49,797 bases of DNA from Cercozoa sp. M6MM (lineage: Eukaryota > Endomyxa: Ascetosporea): the NCBI GenBank assembly GCA_040357565.1, contig JBDODJ010000078.1; one strand, written 5' to 3'. Shown piece after piece: positions 21,898 through 33,841 of this stretch. Made by a program: the position numbers and the translations under genes. The notes below the pieces were generated by a model that ran no database searches, was not told where the DNA came from, and saw nothing but the letters and a program-made list of their open reading frames with translations. Each line of letters starts with the position of its first letter. Within the stretch, counting starts at the first letter, position 1.

Positions 21898-22302
21898 TTT
21901 CCCTCGCCTGATGATAGATTAAGTTTAGCACACTGTACGTTCCGTTCAGTACAGCGACTTTGTATCTATCTAACTCACGCTAAACTCAACGTGTCGACGC
22001 GGTATTGCAGCACTACGGCCCTACGGCCTGGTACTAGACTACATGATAGTGTGCTGTACAGGTACATGTATGTCCGAACACAGGACACTGCTGGCCTAAA
22101 GTAACAGTTGTTTTAATTTTGTGAACTGACTAGATAGATCAGATCGATCGCTACCACACTTGTCCAAGAACGCTTCTAGATGCTTTCAGTGCTGATTGTG
22201 CTGTTTGCAGCAAGTGCAATGACTGGGTCTCGAGGAATCGCAGTTTGCGGTAGGTTTCAGTTTCAGCTTCAGTTTTCTGTCCGGTCCAGGTGGTCAGTTC
22301 AA
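21898..22302. other. intergenic region without a gene
   Basis: I see no coding segment or RNA gene in these 405 bp. An in-frame ATG at 22180 could extend the next gene upstream with a hydrophobic leader (MLSVLIVLFAASAMTG). Its codon use is unlike the rest of that gene, so I leave it out. Confidence 0.4.
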
Positions 22303-22449
22303 ATGGCTACTCGATTCTTGACCTCAGAGTACCTTCGTTTGCTCGAGGAGCACTGCAACAGCATCTTTCTTTCCGACCCGACGTTGGCGAATCTCGAGCT
22401 GTGTTTAAAGTACGCTACTGTTACGAGAGAAACGAGTGTGTGCGCGCGC

Positions 22450-22489
<40 letters not shown>

Positions 22490-23626
22490 TGTGGCCGCAA
22501 GCAGGGAGAAACTGACACCTGCACGAGTGAGTGATCTCTCCGACACGTGCTTTCTCGTGCTGCAAACTGCCGTTAGTGACGAAGAGCAGTTTCACAACTT
22601 TGTATTGGCATCGCTGGCGATGCAGGCAACTTTCGATCAGCGCACGGCACTGCGAAACATCCTGGACACTCTCCCGCAGGTTTGTTCACTTTTTGTATTT
22701 TCCCACTGGAGTCAACTGAGTGCCTGGCTACGGTCTGATCGATTCCGTCAGATGGTCAATCGCTTTGCACTCCAAAGTGAGTCGTTCTTCATGGCACCGC
22801 ACACCATGCTGCAGCAGCTCGATCCAGAGCAACACGCGGCCGTTTCTGACGCGCAAAAACAGGAGGCTGCAGAGTTCTGGGGCAAGCTGGTCTTGCAACT
22901 GCAGTGAGTTTTCATTTCAGTCTGTGTCGATTTCAGCTCGCAACTCTTTTTAAAGAAGGGCATAACTTGGCCTGAGTGAGTGCAGACAACTTCGCCGCTA
23001 CTTTGGCGCATTCGACGAACTCTTCGAGCGGCGACTGCGGCGACTGCGCGAGATACACGAGCAGCAGGAACAGCTGCTGCGGCAGCAACTGCAGTCGTAT
23101 GACAGACCTTTTTTGACCTGGGTTATTTATTGAATAGTCCAGTACAATCACATATGCGTGTCCACTTGCTAGCAGAAAGGAGTGGCTCCGAGTGCTGGCG
23201 CAACGCTTCGTGTGGTTCGAGCGCGGACTGACTTCGTTCCGGCAGCAGTTGTCACCGTCGCTCAAGGTGGTCGTTGATGCCGTCAACTTGTCGCCCGAAC
23301 GCGACGGACTCGCCTTCTTTGTCGGCGATGACACGAGTGGCACCAACGCTAGCACACCGACACAAGGCATCCTGATGAGCGACTTTCTGGCACTGCAGGA
23401 CGCCAACACAGCCACGCGCGAGAGGGGTCACATCGAGTGGATGATCCAGCAGCTGCTGACTGCTGCGGCACGCCACTGGCCTCCGCCGCCGGTCGAACTG
23501 CGGTGGATTCTCCCCTGGATAGAGCAGCAGAGATTACACTGTCTGTACATAGTATACAGTATCTGCACATATACTTTTTACACTGTATAGTATACTGCAT
23601 ATAGAGACATTAACATATCAACAACC

Positions 23627-23663
<37 letters not shown>

Positions 23664-23953
23664 TGCATGTGTGACAGAGAATCCATGGAGGAGAAGGCAG
23701 CCGCGAAAAAAGAAGTCGAGGAAAAAGAGGCGGAGAAACTGCCGGTGCCTTTCGACGTGTCGCCCTCGGTCTTTGTGCAGCCCGAACCCAGTGTATGTTA
23801 ATTTACAACCCCACTCGTGCGTACATTGCTCTGTGTTTAATTTACATCGAATCACTTCGGCAGGAGGAACTGCTGCAAGCGGTGCACCGCGACATTCTGC
23901 GGCAGCAACCTCGGCAACGAGTCGGTGCACGAGCCGAAGCACGCGAGGCCTGA
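22303..23953 (+). CDS. coiled-coil protein of unknown function
   Basis: Not recognised. The start at 22303 (MATRFLTSEYLRLLEEHC) opens a mostly helical protein in about eight exons. Successive segments include EEQFHNFVLASLAMQATF, SFFMAPHTMLQQLDPEQ, a charged coil (LRRLREIHEQQEQLLRQQLQ), a mixed domain (FVWFERGLTSFRQQLSPSL then DGLAFFVGDDTSGT) and a Lys/Glu coil (EEKAAAKKEVEEKEAEK). The last exon ends ...GARAEAREA at 23953. Frames keep phase across all inferred introns. Two introns carry microsatellites, (GT)n at 22447-22485 and (AT)n at 23633-23661. No signal peptide or membrane segment, so probably cytoplasmic or cytoskeletal. Confidence 0.6.
22447..22485. repeat. (GT)n microsatellite in an intron
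   Basis: A run of CG and then GT dinucleotides in the first intron of the coiled-coil gene. Confidence 0.95.
23633..23661. repeat. (AT)n microsatellite in an intron
   Basis: An uninterrupted TA dinucleotide run in an intron of the coiled-coil gene, near the acceptor of the Lys/Glu-rich exon. Confidence 0.95.
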
Positions 23954-24314
23954 CCCTACCACTTCAGTGACTGACGAGTCTGTCGTTCTGCCGGCGCTTT
24001 CAGTTTGAATACGCTATGAGTACCATGCATTACAGTACCATACATACTACTGAATAAACCACTAGGCGAGTGCACTGTCAGGCGCGGTGCAGACTAGCCA
24101 CGGTAAGTCTTAAAGCTGCAGCATAAGTGTGTCTGTCAAAATAGACCGAACTAACTAAAGTAATTGAACTGAACTGCCGTTCGGTTTATTGGAATTGCGT
24201 TGGATACACTTCAGGTTGGTTGCATTAACAACAAAGATACAATTAATACACGACGGCAGGATGCAATCCAAGCCAGACTCAGACGACATGACGACACACC
24301 CGGGCCCGGCAGTT
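23954..24314. other. convergent intergenic region
   Basis: These 361 bp lie between two converging genes. AATAAA-like text (TGAATAAACC) occurs at about 24050 and may act as the polyadenylation signal of the coiled-coil gene. No gene seen. Confidence 0.4.
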
Positions 24315-25912
24315 CTAGAAGTTGTACTTGTAGATGTTGGGTCCGCAGATGACGGGCAGACCGTCGCAGTCGTCGCCGGCCATGCGCTCGCAGATTCTGT
24401 CCTTGATGCCTATGCACAACAATAAGGATGATACACAGTGTCAGACAAACTTAATCTGATTGCTCCTGAGGTACTCAAGTACCGAGCATCTGCGACGGGA
24501 GCTTGTCGCGCAACAGCGTCCACATGCACCTGTGGGACACCAAACATGCATACAGTGTTGATACATGCACCAGTCGGAAGCAAGTAGCAAGAACTACTTG
24601 GTGCTGGGAGCGTCGTTCGCGGTCTGCACAAGCGCGGCGGCATCAGCAGCCAGATCGCCGTTGCTGATGAGCTCGAGCACCTCACCCGGACACACGGTGG
24701 TGTTCTTCAGGTCTGTCGTCACATCGCACATACAAGATATCAAAACAGGGTCGGGTGTCCTGAGTGTACCGCGGTGACCAAAGACGTCGCTGTCGACATT
24801 GAGCGTGGCCTTGTAGTTCTCGCTCAGGTGCGCAATCACGGCCACGAGCGACTTGTACTGCGGCGAGTCCTTCGAGAACGGACCCGTGTACGGATCGGCG
24901 CCGTCCTTGCCGCACTCCTCGGCATCGTAGCAGCCCATGAGCGACACGCCAATGTTGCCTGCACATTTTAGTCTTGTTCGTGATGTTTCCACTTGACACA
25001 CGACAGAGCAGTTGAACACACCGTAGTTAGGCGGGGCGTGGGCACCCATCACAAAGCCCGGATACGGCCAGGCACCGCCCTTGACGGGCTTGTCGTTGAG
25101 CGACTTGGGGCCGAGGAACACATCTGATTATACAGAGGTATGTTGGCCTGATCTGATGTAAAGTAGATAAATACGAGGTACCCGAAAGAGTGGCGTTGGC
25201 CGACGGCCAGAAGGCGCTGTCGTCCTCGGCATCGTTCCAGAACGGACGGCCCTGCAAGCAAAGATCCCTCCATGTACGTACACCCCAACCCAGGGGGAAA
25301 GCTGCAGTCAGTTCTACCTGGTACACGGTGCCGTCAGTGCCAATGAGCAGCTGGTAGCCGACGTCGCACCACCCGTTGCCGTCCATGTGGCCGTTCTGAA
25401 TGCGCTTGATCTGGTCGGCATCGGCGTCGCCAAAGGCAGTGTGGTGGATCGTGATCTTGTTCACGTCGGCCTGCGGGATGATCTCCGTGAGTTTGTTGAC
25501 GCAGTTGCAGCCAGCATTGCCAGCGTCGTTCCAGACACGCGCGCCCCAGTCGGCGCGGCTCTGTTGGCACAATAGGATGTCATTCCGGCCAACCTTCAGC
25601 TTCACGAAGGACTCTTAAGGGGTACCTGGAACGGAACGGTGTTCAGGACGAAGTGCTCGACCGCCGACGCTTCGGCGCCAAAGTCGGGAATCACACCCCA
25701 GGCTGCGCAAGACAAAGCGAACGTTATTATCATGAAAAGAAGAACGTGAGAAAACAAAAGGAAAAACAACAAGACCACCACAAAACAAACACCAAGTGAA
25801 GCAACTAAATGAGGTGCAGAAAGTGATAAGTTGTTAATTTACCAGAGCACTTGTCGCCGACCTGACCGGCGGCAGCAGCGGAAGCAACGAGAGTCGAAAG
25901 GAGGAGCTTCAT
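24315..25912 (-). CDS. secreted peptidoglycan recognition protein / N-acetylmuramoyl-L-alanine amidase
   Basis: PGRP/type-2 amidases cut the bond between muramic acid and L-Ala in bacterial cell walls. The start at 25912 encodes a signal peptide (MKLLLSTLVASAAAAG). About eight exons follow in phase. Diagnostic blocks are SRADWGAR, KITIHHTAFGDADADQI, HMDGNGWCDVGYQLLIG, GTVYQGRPFW, APPNYGNIGVSLMGCY and SDVFGHRDLKNTTVCPGEVL. The zinc-ligand set of active amidases appears intact: His in IHHTA, His in FGHR and Cys in TVCPG, with Tyr of GYQLLIG. The C terminus adds a short Cys-containing tail (DRICERMAGDDCDGLPVICG), probably disulfide-stapled. A role in digesting or sensing bacteria is likely. It is divergent from the receptor gene at 26547. 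Confidence 0.9.
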
Positions 25913-26546
25913 CTTGGATGGTTGTTCAGTTGTTGTTACAGTATTGCACGAGTGCAAGGTGTTGGGCAGTAGTAGTAGAGAGGAACAATAAGAAAGAAAA
26001 CAAAACAAAGTGAGATGCAAAGGTGCGGGGGTGGTGCTGCTAGAGGTTGAGCATCATTTAAGAACTCGTTTAAACGCGTGGGCGGTTGTCTGGAGGAAAG
26101 GAGCAATGAATGAGTCGGAACCCCTGTATCCGTTTCTTCAGAAAAAACGGTCAGAGTGGCTGTGATCTGCGGTGACAAATCATCGCGACCACGAGACTAT
26201 CGAGTGACCAACAACTCCGTTGGTCGTTCGAACCCTTCATCGGGGTTGTTTTTCCACTTGCTCACTCTTATACGACGCAACTTCTGTCCGGGCAAGGCTC
26301 AGGAGCTCAGTTTAGGCGTTTCCAGCGTGTCCTGTCAGCGCGGCAGGCCGTGTGTGAAACCGTTTCTTCGCGAGTCTTACGTGTCTTTGTCAGCGTCAGA
26401 AGGGACAAGGTGTCGCAACTCTAGCTCGCTTTAACCGATGCGTATCAGTCACTGTAACTTACACTCGCTTGTGTGGCACATGTGCAGTGTGTCACACGAG
26501 TGACTCGACACGTGTGTCATAATTCCAGTCTCGCTCGCGCGACGTG
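25913..26546. promoter_or_regulatory. divergent intergenic region between PGRP and receptor genes
   Basis: 634 bp between two start codons in opposite orientation. No convincing exon or RNA gene. It is presumed to hold both promoters and leaders, from position only. No clear core-promoter motif was identified. Confidence 0.35.
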
Positions 26547-27327
26547 ATGATGCTGCTTCACGTCGCGACGTTGTTGCTGCTCGCGCAGACCACGGCCAAG
26601 ACCTACCGGATCGGTGTCATTTATCGCACTCGGCGGTGGCTCGAGGTAAACCTCCTTCTCGATACTGGAGGGCAAGGTGTTTATTACTTTGTCTTGTGTG
26701 TGTCGAATAGGTCTACAACATTTCCAAGCTAGTGGTCGACCAGATCAACAATGACCCCGAGATCTTGCCAGGTGACAATCTCGAGCTGGTCTACGACCCG
26801 AACATTGACACTGCGGCAGCCTGGACTTCTGCCCTGCCCTACGACTGTTACAACAACTTTGAGCGCTACGACGCGATCTCGCAGCCCGACCCGGTGACCC
26901 TCGAGGTTACATGTCAGAACGGTCACTATGGTACAAGACTTCATGGTGTCAAAAGGTCCAAATCACTGATGTTGTATGTTTTGCACTTGTTTAGGCGTCG
27001 GCAAGACGTCGAAGTTCCCATCGAACTTCACGCATGCGAACTTTACAATGTCACTCTACCTTCAGAAGGAACTTCCCGAGGTAACTTCGTTGTTTGACCC
27101 GTGCTTTGTTGTTTAAATTTAAAACAGTTTGGACATGTAAACTTACATGCCCATTGCCATGCAGGCGATGGCCCTGACCATGGGCGTGGACCGCACTCAG
27201 AACGCCAACGCTGGAATGTTCCCGCACAATGCGACCAACCAGGAGGCGCAGCTGCCGATTGACGCAGTCATCACGAGCACGCTGTCGACGCAGACGGACG
27301 CTTTCCTACCCTACATGTCCATGATGT

Positions 27328-27383
<56 letters not shown>

Positions 27384-30300
27384 CTTTCTCTGTGTGTCTG
27401 TGTGTCTGTGTGTCTGTGTGTCTGCGCGTATTAGTTTATGCGCTTGTCATTGCTTGCTCAGCAAGATGCCCGTTGTCGGATGGATCGCCAACTCTGGTTC
27501 GCTCGTAGACAGCGACGTTAACAAGCAGTCGGGTTGGTTCCAGCGTGTCACTCAGAACGATGACCACTCGCAGGTACACCGACCATACCAGTGGCTTTGG
27601 TGATATATTGTATCCGTCTCTTTGTGTCAGATGGCGATTATCTCGTTCCTCGAGGCTCTTGGAGTAGAGCGTGTCGGCATCGCCTACGTGCAGTACGACT
27701 CGGCAGGCATCGCAGTGCGTGACCGACTGGCCACTGTAACCCAGACCTTGTTTTTCTTTTCCGTGCTGAGTTCCGGGTATTGTTGGTTGCCGTTGTGCCG
27801 CGCAGAACTTTCGCACGATGTCGTTCGAGTTGCCGAACCTGGCGACGGACACGGCCAAGTCCGCCGAGAGCAGCGACCTGTACGCCAAGGTGGCCAATGA
27901 CATCCGTGCCTCTGGCATCAAGGTCTTGGTAGTCTGGCCGAGCTGGGCGATCCAGGGTGCCGTGCGATGGCTCGCAGCGCACAACATCATCGGCGACCCG
28001 CGCTACACTGTGATCATGTCGACTGACGCAAACTCTGTACCCTGTAGACATCTACTTGTCTGCGCCTATATATGTAAGTCTATGCATGGGGATAGTTTGC
28101 GTGGCGCGAGTTCATCCAAGCATCGGACAGCGAGTTACTGGCACTGCCGCTGAACTCGTCGGTGACAGGCGTGCCGCAGCCGCAGTCGGAGGACGAGGCA
28201 CTGCAGCGCTACCGCGACAGAATCATGGGTCTCTTCTACGCCACTGCCGTCAGCAACGACGAGGCTGACGCCAGCAAGACGTTGCTGCCCACGGTAAGAC
28301 TGTGTCTCTGTACTGGGATTAACGTGTTGGTATATATTTATGTGAGTATGTATGAGTGTGTGTGTGTGTGTGTGCAGTACCAAGCGATGGCACCGGAGGA
28401 TTCAGGGTACTTGCAGGGCGTCGGAGCCAGCACGTGGGCCTCGATCGAAGACATGGTACGCACGGCGGCCATGGGCATTGGCGCCGCTGCAAAGGCTGTG
28501 CGCGAGCACAATGCCGCAGCTGGTAAAAAATTATCAAACACCGCCCCCCCCCACCTTAAGACAGCACACAAAGGTAACGGGGGAGCTTTACCGTTTTGAG
28601 CAGGGCCCGAAGACCAGCAGGAGGTGACTCGCACCATGATTCGCGATGAGATGCGCAAGCTGTCGATCTACTCGGCGCGGTACGGCAACCTGACCTTCCT
28701 GCCGAATGGCGATCCCGACGTGCCGTTCGCCATTGTGAATTACCGCAAGAACGCGACGACGGGCGAACTTATTGGCGGCAAGGTCGGCCACTTTGCGCCG
28801 TCCTTCATCGTGTCCGAGTCGGAGGTGCTGCCGCTCGAGATGACGCAAGAGGAGCGCGACTCGATCCTCTGGAGCGATGGTGTCGTCGGTTACGATCAGT
28901 CGCCCTTTGTGGTAATGCGAGAAGCTCCTGTCCCAGTCTCTTCTTGCCTTATGGAGGGGGAGGAAGGGCCGGAACTTGGAGTATGCTTTGCTGGACTGTG
29001 TGCAGCCGCTGCTGCAACCGATGGACGCAATGTTCGCATTGTTCAAGCACTTTGACTGGTCGCGTGTCGGCGTCATCTTCAACGAGGCCGACCCGGACAC
29101 GCAGGCACTGCGCGATGCCTTCGCTGTCAACAAGGTACAATTTTACACATGTTCTTTGGTCTAGTCTCACTCCGGGAGAGTTACAAGCGGGACACCTCAT
29201 TTTGTAGGACGTCGAGGCCGTGTTCTTTAGCGCGCCCGACGAGTCGTACGACGAGGTGCGCGAAAATGGCGCACTCTATGACGCACTCGCCCAGAACCTG
29301 CGAGACAGTGACCTGCGCATCATCGTGGTCTGGCCGTCGTGGAACGCCGAGGCTCTGCTGCGCTGGCTGACTGTCAAAGGCGTATCATACATGCATATGT
29401 TCATGTACATGCATATATATACGTATATATTTTGGGGGGGAGTGGGAGAATGGAGAACTCAAGAGTTTTGACTGTGTGCACGAGTGTGCGTGTGTATTGT
29501 GCAGGTGATCGGTTACGATCAGTTCACGTTTATCCTGGCGCCGACCGCGACGCGCGTGAGTGGCGCCGTGTTTGACGGCAGCAACGCTTTGATGTCGAAC
29601 ACGCGCGCGCAGCTGGAGCAGGCCGTGGGCATGTTCTCGCTGGCCATGCAGGACGAGACGGTGGCCGTGTCGAACTGGCGCTTCTCGCAGAGCGAGGCGC
29701 GCGCCGTGCCGATGGCCTTCTCGACATGGAGCACGGACGGCGTGCAGGAGAGTTTCGACGTCACGGGCGACGACGACGTCGAGTGGTCCACGGGCAAGGT
29801 CGGCGCCATGAACCGGTGCGTTTGGTCTAGCTGTACGGGTATTCGGCTGCAGTCTTGTATTGTCCCTGTGCACAGGCCGCTGTCGACTCCGGTGGTGATC
29901 AAGAAGGTGCGTCCGATGAGCGAGGGCGTGCGCGTGACTCTGCTGGTGCTGTCGGTGATTGCGATCGTCGGGTGCGTCGGCACGTTCGTGTTCCTGCTGA
30001 AGCAGCGTCACCTGCGGTACATTCGCATGTCGTCGTGGAAGATCAACTGCGTGGTGCTGCTGGGCCTGCTCGTGGCCTGCATCGGCGTCATTCTGCTCGG
30101 CGTCGGCTCGCAGCAGGTGGCCGACTACGACAAGGACCTCGACTACATCCCAGTCGAGGGCCTCAGCGACAGCGAGTTCCTCGGCGTCTGCAACGCGCGT
30201 CTCTGGCTGCTACCGATTGCGTTCACGCTGACGTTTGGCGCCCTCTTTAGGTACGACTGAATGCGCAGTGCACACACACACGCACACGTGGCTGATGATG

Positions 30301-31132
30301 CTTGCCTGTGTCTGCAGCAAGACCTTCCGCGTCTGGCGTATCTTTGTGAACCACGACTTCAACGGTACCCTGACCACTGATGACTGATGACTGGGGGTGG
30401 AGGTGACTGTGGATTGACTGGAGTGCAACGTGTGCAGTGCGCACGATTAGCGACATGCGACTGATGGCCATGGTGGCGGTCTTGCTCTTCGTTGACGTCA
30501 TCACTATGATTGCCTTTCACGCCAGCTCGTCGTTTGAGCGCACACTGACGGTCGACAACGAGGTGTGTTGCCCTTAAAAGAGAGGGAGGTCCGGATTTGT
30601 TTGTGTGTATGAATGATGTGTCCGCATGTTGTGTCCGCATGTTGTATATGTGTGTCTGTGTGTCTGTGTGTGTACGTGCATGTGTATAGGTGCCGCTGCC
30701 GATCGAGGGCAATCGCGATGCGACGGAGCAGTTCTACTTTGAGCACTGCAGCGCCGACGGTCTGGACACATTCATGGGCATCTTCATCGCCACCAAGGGC
30801 CTCATTCTCATGTTCGGTCTGTGGATGGCGTCCGAGACGCGCAACGTTGAGATGTACGACCTCTTTTTGTATATGTGTGTGTGTGTGTGTATATGTGTGT
30901 GTCTGTACATATATGGTTATGTGTGTGCAGTCCGGCGCTGAACGACAGTCGCAGCATTGCGACGTGCGTCTACGTGGTGTCGCAGGTGTCGCTCATCATG
31001 ATGCCGGTGTCGTTCGTGTTCGACGAGAACGACGGTCAGCAGTCGCGCTACCTCCTGGTGGGTCTCTGCGTGCTCACGATGGTCTACTCGACGCTCGGCT
31101 TGCTGTTTGTGCCCAAGATCTACAATGTACGG

Positions 31133-31185
<53 letters not shown>

Positions 31186-31462
31186 GTTTTGCTGTTTGTT
31201 GTTGTTGTTGTTGTTTCCACCTCGGATCTGAACTTGTGTCTGCAGGTGTGCACGGGCGAGGCCGAGAAACTCACGACGGTGCTGTCCAAGTCGCAGGTAG
31301 CTTGTCGCTCAGTGCGTGCCTTGTGTGTAAACCACAAGGTCAATATTGGCGTGCCTCCAGGCGAGCACGACCACGAGCGGCAACCTGAAGCGCTCAGCGA
31401 CGCTGCGAAGCTCGCGAAACTCGTCGTCCACTCTCGACACGAACGATGTCGAGATGCAGGTA

Positions 31463-31523
<61 letters not shown>

Positions 31524-31631
31524 CCCTCCCCTGCCCGTGTGTTTCTCTTGTACAACGCTTGTGTGCAGGTGCCTTCCAAGTCGCACGTGAGCCGCAACTC
31601 ATCGTCGGTGAGCGAAGGCATGACGGCGTAG
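26547..31631 (+). CDS. GABA-B-like class C GPCR with enlarged Venus-flytrap ectodomain
   Basis: A signal peptide (MMLLHVATLLLLAQTTA) precedes about 20 exons. The ectodomain, about 750 residues, begins like ANF_receptor/Venus-flytrap domains (TYRIGVIYRTRRW, VVDQINNDPEILPGDNLEL, MAIISFLEALGVERVGIAY). It contains the block VLVVWPSWAIQGAVRWL (about 27930) and a second copy-like block IIVVWPSWNAEALLRWL (about 29324). Seven helices follow (from VTLLVLSVIAIVGCVGTFVF to LLVGLCVLTMVYSTLGLLFV), with class C hallmarks FGALFSKTFRVWRIF and GLLFVPKIY. The cytoplasmic tail is Ser-rich (LKRSATLRSSRNSSSTLD) and ends GMTA at 31631. There is no Cys-rich domain between ectodomain and helix 1, as in GABA-B receptors. 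Ectodomain length nearly doubles the usual 400-odd residues. Several introns are microsatellite-rich (CT, GT, AC). Confidence 0.9.
27331..27380. repeat. (CT)n microsatellite in an intron
   Basis: A perfect TC dinucleotide run within an intron of the GABA-B-like receptor gene, followed by GTGTGTCT repeats. Confidence 0.95.
31464..31521. repeat. (AC)n microsatellite in an intron
   Basis: An uninterrupted AC run in the last intron of the receptor gene, between the DTNDVEMQ exon and the final VPSKSHVSRNSS exon. Confidence 0.95.
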
Positions 31632-32116
31632 GGCGCTGCGTCTTTCGGAAGCACAACAATCGCACACACAGACACACCTCTTGCACACTCACACTCACAT
31701 TAAACGTTTTCGTCCCGATCGGCCGTGTCTTGTATCGTTATGTCGCACGCACTTGGCCTCGTCGTCGCTTGATTGTTTGTGTTGTCTGCCTCTTCCTTCT
31801 GCGTTGGAACGAACACCCCAGAGAGCCAACCACCGTCGTCACATAGTAGCAGTTGGCACCAACGTAGTAGTGTATCTTATTATAGTTTTACTTGGTTGAT
31901 TGAATACGTACGGGATAGTACGATACGACAGTCGATAATTCAATTTTTTATGATCGCTCAAAAAAAGCAACCGTGACTGGAAAGCAAAAGGTACCGTCCT
32001 GGTGATTTGCAAAAATTCAGTTGCCCTACTTACAGGCTTTTCAGGGTCCTAGCCAAGAGAAAGCGCAAAACTGACCGCAAAAGCGCCAAACACTAAGCGA
32101 AAGACGTTGTCCGAGG
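31632..32116. other. intergenic region without a gene
   Basis: These 485 bp between two plus-strand genes hold the 3' leader of the receptor gene and the promoter of the Kazal gene. No coding segment, RNA gene or repeat is supported. Confidence 0.4.
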
Positions 32117-33468
32117 ATGCGGCTGATTCTCTTGCTTCCAGCGGTGCCATTCTCGGTGTCGGCCTCTTTTCGTCGTGGTACAATCCAGGCTGCTTAAAGT
32201 CGACCTGATAGCTTTCCTGCTTATGTTTATGTTGTTTTTGGGAGAGCAGACGCCTTCACCAGTTCCAGTTCCGTGGACTGCTCCAACAAACCGACGTTCT
32301 GCTCGGGCGTGTGGGACCCAGTTTGCGCCGATGGCAAGGTATAGATGCTGTGTGTTCTAGGCACAGCTTATAACAACGCCCACCATGTAAGTGCAGACCT
32401 TTGCCAACCCATGCGAGCACAGCAGAGCAGTGTGCAACGGCGAGGCACCGCGAGCGCACTTCAAAAAAGGTGAGTGTCCTCGTTCTCACAAAGGTCCAGA
32501 CCGTGTCGGTAGCCACCCCGGACCGAAGCGACCCACGCCGATTCAATGCTTTTCCGTAGTACCATCTCTTCTTCTGAGTTTGAGGGTGATTTAATTCTGC
32601 AACTAAAAGTTTAGTTTATCATCTACTGTAGCGCTGTATGCAACCGCCGTGTGAGAAACGCTTCTGGAAAACGGGTCCTGACGAGTGTTGTCCACACTGC
32701 GAGTGTGCCTCTGTCTGCGCCGACATTTATCAACCAGGTACAGTCGCAAACGTAGTTCAGACTAATACGGTACTCTGTACACGTACTGAGTGTGTAAACT
32801 TAGTGTGCGGCAACAACGGCGTAACCTACGAGAACATGTGTCAGTTCGAAGCAGCGCAGTGCCGAGGCGAGGTGAGCAGTGTCACGAGCGATTCGGAGTG
32901 TGCCACCTACGACGTTGAGCCTGCGCAACCGGTGGAACCGAACGCTGCGTGCACACCTGTCGGACTGCGGCACACGAGCGAGGACAACTGCATGCACTGC
33001 GAGTGCAGCAGTGACAGGACGTGGCTCTGCAGTGCTGTCGGCTGTGCTGCCCTTGCGTGCCCGCAGGAGCATTGGCTTTCTGGTACACCTACAATTAAAT
33101 CGGGTGGTCTTGTTCCACCTGATCAAAACATGCGTAGTGGAAGGCGCATGCTGCCCCGTGTGCAGCACAGAGTGGTCCTGTCAGTGCACCGACGACGGCA
33201 CCAGCGGCGGAGTCGACGTCGACTACAGTGGCTGCGCGGCACATGAGCCCGGCTTTGGCGCCTTCTGCTACGTGCGCGAACCGGCCTTCTGTGTCACAGC
33301 GAAACCCTCGGAGCGGTTCGAAGGAGCCGCCTGGAAGGTGTCTCCTCATAACAGGGAATGCTACTCAGATAGTATTCTTGTTCGTGTGGGCAAGTGCAGA
33401 AATGCGCGCCAAACCAAGAAGAGGCTTCCCCTCGCAGCACTCTAGGCCGTGCGAGCCCGTCGCCGTAG
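32117..33468 (+). CDS. secreted Cys-rich protein with Kazal-type inhibitor domains
   Basis: Start 32117 with a signal peptide (MRLILLLPAVPFSVSA). A 61-66-nt intron joins in phase to a Kazal-like domain (CSGVWDPVCADGK, then TFANPCEHSRAVC). A Cys-dense exon follows (CEKRFWKTGPDECCPHCEC), reminiscent of von Willebrand C or antistasin modules. A clear second Kazal domain (VCGNNGVTYENMCQFEAAQC) comes next, then two more VWC-like Cys clusters (DNCMHCECSSD, ACCPVCSTEWSCQC). Kazal domains usually block serine proteases by presenting a loop. The secreted protease at 7916 is one conceivable target, but nothing links them beyond locality. The end is either 33468 (if a 63-nt intron before KCAPNQEEASP is used) or 33445 by read-through of that segment. 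Confidence 0.78.
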
Positions 33469-33841
33469 CTGCAAGATCAGTCTTTCACAAGACTCGAGGG
33501 ATAACTTGAAGATTCGAACCCGAGTGTTTCGTTTCGTTTATTTCGTTCGGCAGTACAGACTGATCAAACTTAAACTCGAGGATAATAGTGTGAAATTAAA
33601 AACTGAAAGAAACCTGAAAACAAGTAGAAAGTATACACCCTGCGCTGACCGTACTGCACGGCAAATCCAGTCTGGTTCGGTTCAAGCCGACGCGAGTTTT
33701 GTTCCAGCAGGCCTCTTAGATAGGAATCAAGCCTTCGCTTGGTAAATTGAGAGCACGCGCGGAACAGCGCAGTATCGTGAGTTCACTCGCGTAGCGTAGT
33801 GATCGAATAAACTGAAAGAAACGACGGTAGTACAGGGCAGA
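33469..33841. other. convergent intergenic region
   Basis: These 373 bp separate the Kazal gene (plus) from the CIAO2B gene (minus). No exon, RNA gene or repeat recognised. Confidence 0.4.

Noticed and set aside
26200-26260. tRNA-like text GGTCGTTCGAACCC
   Set aside because: No matching acceptor, D or anticodon arms flank it; no tRNA gene was found in the window.
71-31631. Reassigned stop codons
   Set aside because: TAA, TAG and TGA each end clearly bounded genes (for example CIAO2B and PGRP with TAG), so the standard code fits.
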